From Niallia taxi (lineage in GTDB: Bacteria > Bacillota > Bacilli > Bacillales > Cytobacillaceae), in contig NZ_CP102589.1 of NCBI RefSeq assembly GCF_032818155.1, positions 606,001-670,000 of the forward strand: a stretch of DNA of 64,000 nt, written 5' to 3'. Shown here piece by piece: positions 36,572 through 45,410 of the stretch; position 1 is the first letter of the stretch; the number at the start of each line of letters is the position of its first letter. Position numbers and translations under genes: made by a program. The notes beneath the pieces were generated by a model that made no database searches, was not told the origin of the DNA, and worked only from the letters and a program-made list of their open reading frames with translations.

Positions 36572-36882
36572 TGCTACCACTCCTTGATAATAATTCTCAT
36601 ATAAATTTACTATATCATAGTTTCTCCATATTAGTTGTGAATAAAACTTGAACATTTCTTCTTTCGGTAGCTTAAAGTAAAATCTTGCATGAAATGAGAG
36701 CAGGAGGGGAAAATATATCAGGGTGTTATGCTACAGAATTAAAGCTTTTTGACCCTATTAGAACACAAAATAGCGTCTATTTTAGCAAATGGCATTGTTT
36801 TTTAAAATATTGGTATAATTCCTTGAATTTTTAGCGAGGAAGAGTATCCTATAGTATGTATACATAAAGGAGGAATTCAATA
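36572..36882. promoter_or_regulatory. hemQ-pta divergent promoter region (311-bp gap)
   Basis: The pta -10 box is probably TATAAT at 36814-36819; no good -35 is present, which fits activation. A 17-bp palindrome AAAATAG-CGT-CTATTTT at 36767-36783 is centred about 51 bp upstream of the expected transcription start, where an activator site would lie. It is a poor match to the CcpA cre consensus. AAAGGAGGAATT precedes pta. No reading frame. Confidence 0.45.
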
Positions 36883-37860
36883 ATGAGCGACCTATTTACT
36901 GGCCTTAAGGAAAAAGTGAAGGGCCAAAATCTTAAAATTGTCTTTCCAGAAGGATTGGACGAAAGAATTTTAAAAGCTGCTGGCCGTTTGGCAGAAGAGA
37001 ATATATTAACACCAATTTTAATCGGTGATATACAAGAAGTGCAAACAAAAGCTGAAAACTTAGGTGTTTCTTTACAAAACGCAGAAATCTATGATCCGAA
37101 AAGCTATGCACAATTCGATGCATTAGTAGCTTCCTTTGTAGAAAGAAGAAAAGGAAAAGCAACAGAAGAGGATGCGCGTAAAGCACTTCTTGATGAAAAT
37201 TACTTCGGAACAATGCTTGTTTATGCTAACCAAGCAGATGGTTTAGTTAGTGGTGCGATTCATTCAACTGCTGACACTGTACGTCCTGCATTACAAATCA
37301 TTAAAACAAAAGAAGGCGTCAAGAAAACTTCTGGCGTATTCATCATGGTTCGTGAAGACGAGAAATATGTATTTGCAGACTGTGCAATCAATATTAATCC
37401 TGATAGTTCAGACCTTGCAGAAATTGCAGTTGAAAGTGCAAAAACTGCAAGAATGTTCGATATCGACCCTCGTGTTGCAATGTTGAGCTTCTCTACTAAA
37501 GGTTCTGCAAAATCTCCAGAAACAGAAAAAGTAGAAGGTGCACTTGCTGAAGCGAAGCTAAAGGATCCTTTACTTGTAATCGACGGAGAATTCCAATTTG
37601 ATGCTGCTTTCGTTCCGTCTGTTGCGAAACAAAAAGCTCCTGATTCTCCTATCCAAGGTGATGCAAATGTATTTGTATTCCCAAGCTTGGAAGCAGGTAA
37701 TATCGGTTATAAAATTGCCCAAAGATTAGGTAATTTCGAGGCAGTTGGACCAATCCTTCAAGGATTAAACCGCCCTGTAAACGACCTTTCTCGCGGATGT
37801 AATGAAGAAGATGTGTACAAGCTTGCATTGATTACTGCAGGACAAAGCATCAGCCATTAA
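36883..37860 (+). CDS. pta: Phosphate acetyltransferase
   Basis: 325 aa, the short Pta form (no DRTGG or P-loop N-terminal domains). Conserved segments: KIVFPEGLDERIL, QADGLVSGAIHSTADTVRPA, AMLSFSTKGSA and the C-terminal GLNRPVNDLSRG. It converts acetyl-CoA and phosphate to acetyl phosphate in overflow metabolism. Confidence 0.96.
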   Translation: MSDLFTGLKEKVKGQNLKIVFPEGLDERILKAAGRLAEENILTPILIGDIQEVQTKAENLGVSLQNAEIYDPKSYAQFDALVASFVERRKGKATEEDARKALLDENYFGTMLVYANQADGLVSGAIHSTADTVRPALQIIKTKEGVKKTSGVFIMVREDEKYVFADCAININPDSSDLAEIAVESAKTARMFDIDPRVAMLSFSTKGSAKSPETEKVEGALAEAKLKDPLLVIDGEFQFDAAFVPSVAKQKAPDSPIQGDANVFVFPSLEAGNIGYKIAQRLGNFEAVGPILQGLNRPVNDLSRGCNEEDVYKLALITAGQSISH

Positions 37861-37868
37861 TTTTAAAC

Positions 37869-37917
37869 AAAACTATTCATCTTCAGTTAATTTATGTCTG
37901 TAGGTGAATAGTTTTTT
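37869..37917 (+). terminator. Terminator of pta
   Basis: 11-bp stem AAAACTATTCA (37869-37879) with TGAATAGTTTT (37905-37915), 25-nt loop, then a T-run. Confidence 0.8.
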
Positions 37918-37996
37918 CTTGTATAATAAAGTGATGTAAATGCAAAGCTTGTATTACTAGCATTATTTTATTTTTTCCTTATGAAGGAGCTTTACA

Positions 37997-38845
37997 ATGA
38001 TGGAAAACAACAGTTTGTTAATGCAGAAGAAATGGAGAATTATTGACCAGTCCAGCACCGGCTTGCATGTTTCTCCACTGCACTCTTTTGGTATGGATGA
38101 TACATTATGTGCCTCAGTCGGCAGTGGTATGACTCCAGCAACAGCGAGGACATGGGTGCATGGTAAGTCGATTATATTAGGAATCCAGGATACGAGACTG
38201 CCTCATTTAAAGGATGCTTTGTCCTACCTAGAAAAGGAAGGCTATCATTATATCGTCAGAAACTCTGGAGGCCTTGCAGTTGTTCTTGATGAAGGAGTAC
38301 TCAATATTTCTCTTATCCTTCCAGAACAGGAAAAGAGCATCGACATTAACAGTGGCTATGATACTATGTGGGAATTGATCAAGTATATGTTCGCTGATTT
38401 TCATAAAAACATTGAAGCAAAGGAAATTGTAGGCTCCTATTGTCCTGGTAGCTATGATTTAAGTATAGATGGGAAGAAATTCGCAGGGATTTCGCAAAGA
38501 AGGCTAAGAAGTGGGGTTGCTGTTCAAATCTATCTTTGTGTTTCTGGAAGTGGACAAAAACGGGCAGAAATCATCAAGAGGTTCTATGAGATTGGTAAGC
38601 AAGGTGAAGAAACAAAGTTTGTTTATCCTGATTTAAAGCCTGAGGTGATGGCTTCTCTATCTGAATTATTTGGGATGGAGCTTACAGTAGATCAAGTGCT
38701 GACAAGGCTTCTTTATTCCTTAAAAGACCATGCAGAATTTCTTTTTGCAGATCAGCTTCAAGGAGAAGAGCTACCTTCGTTTGATGCTTATTATGAGCGT
38801 GTCGTAGAACGCAATGAAAAATTTCTTGCTCCTTTTAGAGATTGA
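37997..38845 (+). CDS. lipL: Octanoyl-[GcvH]:protein N-octanoyltransferase LipL
   Basis: 282 aa, BPL/LplA/LipB fold. RNSGGLAVVLDEGVLNISL and the catalytic Cys near 149 (SYCPGSYDLS) with the downstream Lys of KKFAGISQRR are present. LipL moves octanoyl or lipoyl groups from GcvH to E2 subunits of 2-oxoacid dehydrogenases. AAGGAG precedes two tandem ATG codons; the first is taken. Confidence 0.92.
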   Translation: MMENNSLLMQKKWRIIDQSSTGLHVSPLHSFGMDDTLCASVGSGMTPATARTWVHGKSIILGIQDTRLPHLKDALSYLEKEGYHYIVRNSGGLAVVLDEGVLNISLILPEQEKSIDINSGYDTMWELIKYMFADFHKNIEAKEIVGSYCPGSYDLSIDGKKFAGISQRRLRSGVAVQIYLCVSGSGQKRAEIIKRFYEIGKQGEETKFVYPDLKPEVMASLSELFGMELTVDQVLTRLLYSLKDHAEFLFADQLQGEELPSFDAYYERVVERNEKFLAPFRD

Positions 38846-38916
38846 AAAAGAGGATTATAGATGGATAGTGCGTCCCTTTGGTTCGGGGCGTTTTTATCGA
38901 TCTATAATCCTCTTTT
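38846..38916. terminator. Very long bidirectional hairpin, lipL / rsfA
   Basis: Outer 17-bp perfect stem (38846-38862 with 38900-38916, arm AAAAGAGGATTATAGAT), continued inward by GATA/TATC and a GCGTCCC/GGGGCGT helix, so about 28 pairs in one 71-nt hairpin. It ends with short T-runs on both strands between convergent genes. Confidence 0.8.
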
Positions 38917-38970
38917 ATGTTTAACGAGAATGGTTGCCAAACCAGACTTTAAGGCATATTTAGAATGAAA

Positions 38971-39756
38971 CTATTCAGCAAGCTTTTCTAGGTTTCCGTT
39001 CCGGTCCATCTTGAACTTCGTTGCAGGGCGTTCATCTTCTTCCAAAACGACCAGCTTTCTTGCTCTGTTCATGATTTTAAGCAATGTTTCATAATCTTCC
39101 TGAATTGTTTCTGAATTGCTCTCCAGCTTATCCAATTTCCCTTCCAATTCCTGATTGCGGCCTTTCAGCATCGCCATTTCTCTTTTTAATCTTTCATTCT
39201 CGCTTTTTAGAACATCTACTTGAAGCTGAGAATGACGGAAATTTTGTAAGTAAGAAAGCACTGTGTCAAAATCAAGACTGTTAGTGTTTGCAGGAACACT
39301 TTTGTAAATAGGTGTTTGTGTTTCCTGCGGAGCAGCAAGCAGCATTTGTTCTGGAACGGTTGCTTCGAAGCTTGGAGCAGCCTCTGTTTCTTGCATATCT
39401 ATATCTTGCATTTCAAATGAAGCAAATTCCATGCTAGTGGACACTGTTAAAGCCTCTAAGTCATCAACAGTAGGCACAGGTGGTGAATATAAAAGCTTCT
39501 TCTTCCCGCCCTGATCCTTGCCGAGAATTCTTTGGCGCTGTTTACGCTGCTTTTTTGCTAATTGCAGTGCTTTTTCATATTGATGGCGAACTACTGCGTT
39601 CCAGCGGAATCCGCAAGCTGCCGATGTGCGATTAAGCTTGTCCCCAACTTCTTCAAAAGCATTTAATTGTGTGCTTCCTTCTCTGACGTGGCGCAAAACT
39701 GTTTCTGCTAGCAATAAATCGTTTTCTTCTGACCAAGCATCTTGGCGTATTTTCAT
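38971..39756 (-). CDS. rsfA: RsfA-family prespore-specific transcription factor
   Basis: 261 aa from ATG 39756 behind GGGAG. N-terminal Myb/SANT-like DNA-binding domain ([20 protein letters not shown], then [17 protein letters not shown]), a variable acidic middle, and a C-terminal coiled coil (about 175-240). RsfA modulates part of the sigma-F regulon in the forespore. The place next to lipL agrees with B. subtilis ywfN. Confidence 0.9.
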   Translation of the reverse strand: MKIRQDAWSEENDLLLAETVLRHVREGSTQLNAFEEVGDKLNRTSAACGFRWNAVVRHQYEKALQLAKKQRKQRQRILGKDQGGKKKLLYSPPVPTVDDLEALTVSTSMEFASFEMQDIDMQETEAAPSFEATVPEQMLLAAPQETQTPIYKSVPANTNSLDFDTVLSYLQNFRHSQLQVDVLKSENERLKREMAMLKGRNQELEGKLDKLESNSETIQEDYETLLKIMNRARKLVVLEEDERPATKFKMDRNGNLEKLAE

Positions 39757-39892
39757 ATCACTCAACTCCCGATTTCTTTCGATAAATAAGTATTTCTAGT
39801 TACATCATTGCCACCAAGACGCTTATTTATACAAACGAAATACAAGGATAGTAGATTTTTTTATAGAGCGAAAGAAAAGTCATTAGAATGCT

Positions 39893-41224
39893 TTAGTTGC
39901 CTTTCTCTAGTGAACTTTCATTCTGGATAAAAAACGCAGTCACAAGTGCTAAAATACTTGTAATAAATCCATAAAGGAAAAGGTGGTGGATGCCTGTCAT
40001 GAAGACTGCCTGACTAGTAAGCAGCGCCCCCATTATCGTTACACCGATGGAAGTTCCCATATTTCGGCAGAACATGAAGAAGGATGTAGAAATACCTTTT
40101 TCATGAGGTCCAACTAAAGCTTGTGAGCCAATGACACCGACTGTTGACAGCAGACCAAATGATAGTCCTTGAATAAGCATGATGCTGAATGTGTACACAA
40201 AGCCATGCGTATCATTCAGCAGTACAAGCATCAACCCTGATAACACAAGCAGTGCATTGCCGATGATTAGTAGAATACGATAGCCGTATTTTAGTATCCA
40301 TTTTCCTGCAGGCACAGATACAAGCATCCAGCCAATAGCTACACCTAATAAGGCAATTCCACTCATAAAGGGAGAAAGGCCAGCTTCGTCCTGAAGGAAA
40401 AGGGGAATATAGCTTGAAGTGCCAAACAGTGCCAATGTCCCAATAAAACCGTTAATATAGATCCATGTAATTGTCTTCTTCTTAAAGATAGATAGCGGGA
40501 CAATCGGAGATTTTTGCTTTCTTTCAAACAAGTAAAAAGCAATTAATAACACTACTCCAACAAGCCCGTAGTAGACCTGTCCATCTTCTACTAATGTTAT
40601 TAACAGAAGGGAAGTGATTGCCGCCCCAAACAAGATTGCGCCAATATAATCGACACTCGCCTTTTTCGGCTCATAGTCCTCTTTATAAGGCAGCAATGTC
40701 AAAAAAGCCACTATGCAAACTGGCAGGTTAACGAAGAATATCCATCTCCATGTCAAAAATTCTACAAATAGAGATCCAAGCAGTGGTGCAAGTATTGCAG
40801 ATAACCCCCACATTGCTGTAAATAACGATTGAATCTTACCTCTTTTTTCAATTGGAAACAAATCGCCAGCGATGATAGCAGGAAATGGCATCATAAAGCC
40901 TGCACCCATACCTTGAAGTGCTCTGAACAATATAAGCTGGACCATATCATCAGCAATCCCGCATAATAATGAGCCTACTAAAAATAAAAGTATGCCGAAC
41001 CCAAATACCCTTTTTCTACCAAATATATCCGAAAGCCTACCTGCGATAGGAGAGAGGATGGTGCTAGTAATCATATAGGAGGCAAACGACCATGCGTATA
41101 AGTCGAATCTCCCCAGTTCTTTAGCAATGATTGGCATTGTCGTATTCATTATCGTTGTATCTATAGAAGCAACGAGCATGGCGAGGACAATGCTGACCAT
41201 GACTAATGTTCTGCTTTTTGTCAT
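39893..41224 (-). CDS. MFS drug transporter, DHA2 (EmrB/QacA-like) family
   Basis: 443 aa. About 13-14 membrane spans; motif A GRLSDIFGRKRVFGFG, motif D1/C-like ASIDTTIMNTTMPIIAKELG and LTWRWIFFVNLPV. Proton-coupled exporter, substrate unknown. Good ribosome site AAGGAGG before ATG 41224. Monocistronic. Confidence 0.88.
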   Translation of the reverse strand: MTKSRTLVMVSIVLAMLVASIDTTIMNTTMPIIAKELGRFDLYAWSFASYMITSTILSPIAGRLSDIFGRKRVFGFGILLFLVGSLLCGIADDMVQLILFRALQGMGAGFMMPFPAIIAGDLFPIEKRGKIQSLFTAMWGLSAILAPLLGSLFVEFLTWRWIFFVNLPVCIVAFLTLLPYKEDYEPKKASVDYIGAILFGAAITSLLLITLVEDGQVYYGLVGVVLLIAFYLFERKQKSPIVPLSIFKKKTITWIYINGFIGTLALFGTSSYIPLFLQDEAGLSPFMSGIALLGVAIGWMLVSVPAGKWILKYGYRILLIIGNALLVLSGLMLVLLNDTHGFVYTFSIMLIQGLSFGLLSTVGVIGSQALVGPHEKGISTSFFMFCRNMGTSIGVTIMGALLTSQAVFMTGIHHLFLYGFITSILALVTAFFIQNESSLEKGN

Positions 41225-41523
41225 ATTTATACCTCCTTAAATTCCAGATGAATTATACCGTAATTTACCGTGGAAACATAGGTGTTTGCTCAATATTAAA
41301 AAAACGCAGGGAAAGGGCGCCATAGAGAGCTTTTTCTCTTCTTTGACTACATAGCTAGGGTGAGTTGAAACAAACCAAAGAGCTGCTTTTTTCGAGCGGT
41401 TTTGACAATAGTTTGCATCTTGCATTGATGTAGAAGAAGGGGTAAAATACCATATAGCAATATAACGAACTTATGAATATCTTAACTAGCAAAGAGATGT
41501 TTGAAATAGAAAGGGTTGTCAAG
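41225..41523. other. 299-bp spacer between MFS gene and DUF1450 gene
   Basis: Contains the MFS leader on the minus strand and the leader of the DUF1450 gene on the plus strand. A short tandem TACCGTAATTTACCGT lies near 41257-41272. No supported reading frame or RNA gene was seen. Confidence 0.4.
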
Positions 41524-41748
41524 ATGGCAAACGAATTTAGAGTTTGCGACGATTGTCAGGCAGTGAACTTGAAAACGCTAATACCGCGTCTGAAAGAAAT
41601 TGATCCAGATGCAAAGATAGATATTGGCTGCCAATCCTATTGTGGACCAGGTCGCAAAAAAACATTTGCTTTTGTCAATAATCGTCCGCTTGCAGCATTA
41701 ACGGAAGAGGAATTGATGGGTAAAGTAAATACTAAGCTAAAGAAATAA
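41524..41748 (+). CDS. DUF1450 family protein (YuzB-like, Cys-rich small protein)
   Basis: 74 aa from ATG 41524 behind AAAGGG; the 17-codon extension upstream lacks a ribosome site. Cysteines in VCDDCQAVN and [12 protein letters not shown] suggest a thioredoxin-like ferredoxin fold or a metal site, as is usual in DUF1450. Function unknown. Confidence 0.85.
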   Translation: MANEFRVCDDCQAVNLKTLIPRLKEIDPDAKIDIGCQSYCGPGRKKTFAFVNNRPLAALTEEELMGKVNTKLKK

Positions 41749-41764
41749 TTCTATAATGGCTTAA

Positions 41765-41857
41765 CAGAAAGAGGAGTTTCTAAAAAGTGTTAACATCAGC
41801 CCAGGGGCAAAGCCTGAACCGCAGATAAACCTTTTTAAACAGAAATCCCTCTTTTTA
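41765..41857 (+). ncRNA. Candidate structured RNA or elaborate terminator upstream of ywfO
   Basis: A 14-nt arm AAAGAGGAGTTTCT (41768-41781) pairs with AGAAATCCCTCTTT (41841-41854) at 13 of 14 positions and runs into a T-tract. Inside it AAAAAG (41782-41787) pairs with CTTTTT (41831-41836), enclosing a 43-nt core with a CAGG/CCTG helix around GGCAAAG. A TATAAT at 41752-41757 would start RNA almost exactly at the base of the stem, but has no clear -35. It is either a free small RNA of about 90 nt or the DUF1450 terminator with an inserted domain. Confidence 0.45.
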
Positions 41858-41924
41858 TATTCTTCTTAAGAGATACATTTCCTAACAAAAAAGACAAACA
41901 CAGAAAAGAGGGAAGACTAGAAGC

Positions 41925-43226
41925 ATGGCATATTCTACGGAAAAATTAAATGAAGAAAAGGTTTTTAAAGATCCTGTTCATCGTTATATCCATGTCAGAG
42001 ACCGCGCTATTTGGGATTTGATTGGAACAAAGGAATTCCAGCGCTTGCGGAGAATTAAGCAGCTTGGCACGACCTATTTGACCTTTCATGGAGCAGAACA
42101 TAGCAGATTCAACCATTCTCTTGGTGTGTACGAGATTGTCAGAAGAATTATAGATGATGTATTTAAGGACAGAAAGGAATGGAATAACAGCCAGAGGCTT
42201 TTGTCTTTATGTGCCGCGCTTTTACATGATTTAGGCCATGGTCCTTTTTCCCATTCCTTTGAAAAGGTATTTGACCTTGATCATGAACAATTCACGCAGG
42301 ATATTATTCTCGGTGATACAGAAGTCAACCAGGTTTTATCAAGAGTAGCGGAGGACTTTCCGAAAAGAGTAGCAGAGGTAATTGGTAAAACATCAAAGGA
42401 AAAGCTGGTTGTTAGCCTTATTTCCAGCCAAATTGATGCTGATCGCATGGATTACCTGCTTCGTGACGCTTACTTTACGGGAGTAAGCTACGGCAATTTT
42501 GATATGGAAAGAATTCTTCGTGTTATGCGCCCTCGTGAAGATCAGGCTGTTATTAAGCAAAGCGGGATGCACGCAGTAGAGGACTATATCATGAGTCGCT
42601 ATCAAATGTACTGGCAGGTTTATTTTCACCCTGTGTCAAGAAGTGCAGAAGTGATTTTGACGAAAATTCTACATAGAGCGAAGCATTTACATGAGCAATT
42701 TTACTCCTTTATTCATCATCCGACACATTTTTACTCCATCTTTGAAGATGAAACTTCGTTAGAAGACTACTTAAAGCTTGATGAGTCTATCATTCTTTAT
42801 TATTTCCAAATGTGGCAGGAAGAAGAGGATGAGATTTTAAGGGATTTATGCAGACGTTTTATGAACAGGAACTTATTTAAGTATGTGGAGTTTGATCCCG
42901 CAAAAGAATATAAGATGCTTGCTGAATTGTCTAAAGCATTTACAGAGATTGGTTTAGATCCGGAGTATTATTTGGTTGTAGACTCTTCCTCCGACCTTCC
43001 TTACGATTTTTACCGTCCAGGGGAAGAAGAAGAGCGGCTGCCAATCCATCTCTTAATGAAAAATAATGAGATCAGGGAGCTGTCAAGAGAATCTGAGATT
43101 GTTGACAGTATTTCCGGTAAAAGAAGAACAGATCATAAGCTTTATTTTCCCAAGGACATTTTAAAGGACGATCGTGAACACAAAGAAGCGAAGATGCGGA
43201 TAAGGCAGTTATTAGATATTAATTAG
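41925..43226 (+). CDS. ywfO: HD-domain phosphohydrolase YwfO
   Basis: 433 aa. HD metal motifs: EHSRFNHSLGV, LLHDLGHGPFSHSFE, and DADRMDYLLRD. The family is related to dGTPases; homologous enzymes hydrolyse deoxynucleoside triphosphates and may sense nucleotide pools. Start ATG 41925. It precedes ywgA by 35 bp, as in B. subtilis, and the pair is likely cotranscribed. Confidence 0.92.
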   Translation: MAYSTEKLNEEKVFKDPVHRYIHVRDRAIWDLIGTKEFQRLRRIKQLGTTYLTFHGAEHSRFNHSLGVYEIVRRIIDDVFKDRKEWNNSQRLLSLCAALLHDLGHGPFSHSFEKVFDLDHEQFTQDIILGDTEVNQVLSRVAEDFPKRVAEVIGKTSKEKLVVSLISSQIDADRMDYLLRDAYFTGVSYGNFDMERILRVMRPREDQAVIKQSGMHAVEDYIMSRYQMYWQVYFHPVSRSAEVILTKILHRAKHLHEQFYSFIHHPTHFYSIFEDETSLEDYLKLDESIILYYFQMWQEEEDEILRDLCRRFMNRNLFKYVEFDPAKEYKMLAELSKAFTEIGLDPEYYLVVDSSSDLPYDFYRPGEEEERLPIHLLMKNNEIRELSRESEIVDSISGKRRTDHKLYFPKDILKDDREHKEAKMRIRQLLDIN

Positions 43227-43261
43227 ATTTAAGGATTATTCGGAGTAGGAGATGACCAATT

Positions 43262-43768
43262 TTGTTAAAAGATCATGCGAAAATTATGAACGCGATTGCT
43301 GCTTCAGGTGAAATTATCGGAAGAAAAAAATTGCAGAAGATGATTTACATCGCAAAGAAGCTGGATTTCCCTTTCCATGAGAAATATCAATTTCATTTTT
43401 TTGGACCGTACTCAGAGGAATTGACATTGAGGATAGAAGAGCTGTGTAATATGGGCTTCCTTAATGAATTAAAGGAGAAAAAGGGCGGATATTATCAATA
43501 TCGGTATACACTGACAGAAAATGGTCAGGAATTTCTCGAACAGAATAAGGTGGAAATGCCGGCACTGCCAAGCTGTCTTGAAGATATGAACAGTCAAAAC
43601 TCTCGATTCCTGGAACTTGTATCTACAGTCCTCTTTTTTGACAGCCTGGAAAAAGAGGAAGTGCAAGAAAAGGTCTTTACGTTGAAAAGCAAGCAGAAGT
43701 ACACGGTCGAAGAAGTAGAAACTGCTTACCAATATATTGATGCTTTAAAGGGCATGGCAAAACAATAA
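43262..43768 (+). CDS. ywgA: YwgA family protein
   Basis: 168 aa, TTG start ten bases after AGGAG; no ATG is available in frame. Helical protein with a winged-helix-like pattern (GRKKLQKMIYIAKKLDFPFH, then YRYTLTENGQEFLEQ). Conserved next to ywfO in Bacillus. Function unknown. Confidence 0.85.
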   Translation: MLKDHAKIMNAIAASGEIIGRKKLQKMIYIAKKLDFPFHEKYQFHFFGPYSEELTLRIEELCNMGFLNELKEKKGGYYQYRYTLTENGQEFLEQNKVEMPALPSCLEDMNSQNSRFLELVSTVLFFDSLEKEEVQEKVFTLKSKQKYTVEEVETAYQYIDALKGMAKQ

Positions 43769-43804
43769 AAAACAAGGATGCATGTTGATGCATCCTTGTT
43801 TTTT
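43767..43804. terminator. Bidirectional terminator, ywgA / ywhB
   Basis: Perfect 17-bp stem (43767-43783 with 43788-43804) around a GTTG loop, with T-runs on both strands; overlaps the ywgA stop codon. Confidence 0.88.
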
Positions 43805-43990
43805 CTATTCGTCACTTTTACGCACGCCTGCAACTCCATAATTGTTTGGGGACATTTCTTCAATGAAGATAACGACGTTCTCTTTCGGAGCACCAGTTGT
43901 TTCAACAACTGCTTCTGTCACCTTTTTTACGAGCTTTTTCTTCTGTTCCTCTGTTCGGCCTTCCAGCATTTTCACAGTAATATATGGCAT
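43805..43990 (-). CDS. ywhB: 4-oxalocrotonate tautomerase family protein YwhB
   Basis: 61 aa, the standard tautomerase subunit length. Pro1 after Met removal (MPYITVKMLEGR) is the catalytic base; Arg11 (EGRTEEQKKKLV) is also present. It forms a hexamer and tautomerises 2-hydroxymuconate-type substrates; the physiological substrate in Bacillus is unknown. Confidence 0.92.
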   Translation of the reverse strand: MPYITVKMLEGRTEEQKKKLVKKVTEAVVETTGAPKENVVIFIEEMSPNNYGVAGVRKSDE

Positions 43991-44194
43991 AATTATCCCT
44001 CCAGTCTAATTCGCTATCAGTTTTTCATATTTTCAGAAAAATAGCAAGCTTGAGGAAACAATGCTCCTCTGTGCAGTATGAAAGATTTATTTTCTATTTT
44101 ATATCATGTATAATTTTATGGTGTACGACTAACTAATAGAAAAAAGATAAGCCTATATAGAAAATAATATGTAATTTGAGGGGAGAATAGCATT

Positions 44195-44833
44195 TTGTTA
44201 TTTACACAGTCTTTGGCGAGTTTGCCATACATTATCATCTCCATCATTATTGCTTTTACGGTCCATGAATTTGCCCATGCATATGTGGCATATAAGTTTG
44301 GAGATCCGACCGCCCAAAAGCAAGGGAGACTCACCTTTAATCCGATTGCCCATATTGATCCAATCGGTGCCATTTTCATCCTGATTGCCGGTTTCGGTTG
44401 GGCACGGCCAGTGCCAGTCAACCGCCACTATTTCAAACGACCAAAATTGGCAGGTGTGTTAGTTTCGTTTGCAGGGCCTTTCAGCAATCTTGTGTTAGCT
44501 TTCTTAGGTTTTGGTGGAATGGTATTGATGCAAAAATTAGGTATTCCGACAGGCACAGCTTTTGATTTATACCCATTTTTGTCCATGTTTGTATCTATTA
44601 ACTTAATGCTCTTTGCCTTTAACCTGCTGCCGCTTCCTCCATTGGACGGCTATCGAATCATTGAGGATTTAGTGACATCCAGAGTGCGGGCTATGATGTC
44701 TAAATACGAAGTGTACGGCTCGATTATCTTTATCGTCTTGCTTGTAACAGGATTGTCCAGCCAGACTATTTCACCTTGGATAAGTAATATATCCGCATTT
44801 TTTTATAATATCTTTATTTCCATATTTTATTAA
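44195..44833 (+). CDS. ywhC: Site-2 protease family zinc metalloprotease YwhC
   Basis: 212 aa, TTG start nine bases after GGGGAG. Membrane peptidase M50 with His24-Glu25 and His28 (TVHEFAHAYV) and the third ligand Asp of LPPLDGYRI; NPIAHIDPIG is also typical. About five to six spans. Its substrate is unknown. Confidence 0.9.
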   Translation: MLFTQSLASLPYIIISIIIAFTVHEFAHAYVAYKFGDPTAQKQGRLTFNPIAHIDPIGAIFILIAGFGWARPVPVNRHYFKRPKLAGVLVSFAGPFSNLVLAFLGFGGMVLMQKLGIPTGTAFDLYPFLSMFVSINLMLFAFNLLPLPPLDGYRIIEDLVTSRVRAMMSKYEVYGSIIFIVLLVTGLSSQTISPWISNISAFFYNIFISIFY

Positions 44834-44854
44834 TCGTAATAAGGAGTGTATACG

Positions 44855-45364
44855 TTGGAAGAGAAAAAGAAAAAACCAATCGGCTTCAATATCATTAAAA
44901 ATGCTCCGACAGATGGACATAAAGGCTTCGGAATCGGCGCTTTGAGCCTGGAGAATGTTTCTCCAGTGATTATTGATGTAGAAGCTGGCGAGGCTGCTGT
45001 TGATGTCGGTGCGATGCATGCGAGAAGTGTTGTTGAAAAAGGGATTAAGTTTTTGAAAGAAAAGGAAGAGGTCCCAAATGGAAAGCCATACTGGCTTGTG
45101 TGGGTGACAATTGACCGCAAGCCGGAGGGTGCTTATTATGCAGGGGTTACAGCTTGTGAAATGACTGTTGACCGTTCGATTCGCAGAGGCTATAAGTCCC
45201 TGCCAGAGCATGTGAACAAAATGGATAAATCAATGAAACGTCATATCATGGTAGATCATATGGATGACAAATCAAAAAAATTACTTGCAGACTTTTTAAT
45301 AAATCACGACGAGTCAATTTGGGACAATTCAACAGATCAGTTGAAAAACGATTTACTCGGATAA
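44855..45364 (+). CDS. ywhD: YwhD family protein
   Basis: 169 aa. TTG at 44855 is preferred because AAGGAG ends eight bases before it; an upstream GTG overlaps the ribosome site. Soluble, no known domain outside YwhD. The pair ywhC-ywhD is as in B. subtilis. Function unknown. Confidence 0.88.
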   Translation: MEEKKKKPIGFNIIKNAPTDGHKGFGIGALSLENVSPVIIDVEAGEAAVDVGAMHARSVVEKGIKFLKEKEEVPNGKPYWLVWVTIDRKPEGAYYAGVTACEMTVDRSIRRGYKSLPEHVNKMDKSMKRHIMVDHMDDKSKKLLADFLINHDESIWDNSTDQLKNDLLG

Positions 45365-45372
45365 AATGAAAG

Positions 45373-45409
45373 AAACAGCCTTCACCGTGAAGTGAAGGCT
45401 GTTTTTTTT
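45373..45409. terminator. Terminator, ywhD / pbpG
   Basis: Perfect 13-bp stem AAACAGCCTTCAC (45373-45385) with GTGAAGGCTGTTT (45392-45404), 6-nt loop, then a T-run. Confidence 0.85.
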
Positions 45410-45410
45410 A

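Noticed and set aside
36741..36755. AAAGCTTTTTGA before pta as a cre site
   Set aside because: The central CG of the cre consensus is missing.
41237..41425. 62-aa minus-strand reading frame between the MFS and DUF1450 genes
   Set aside because: No ribosome site, mixed composition, no recognisable pattern; likely chance.
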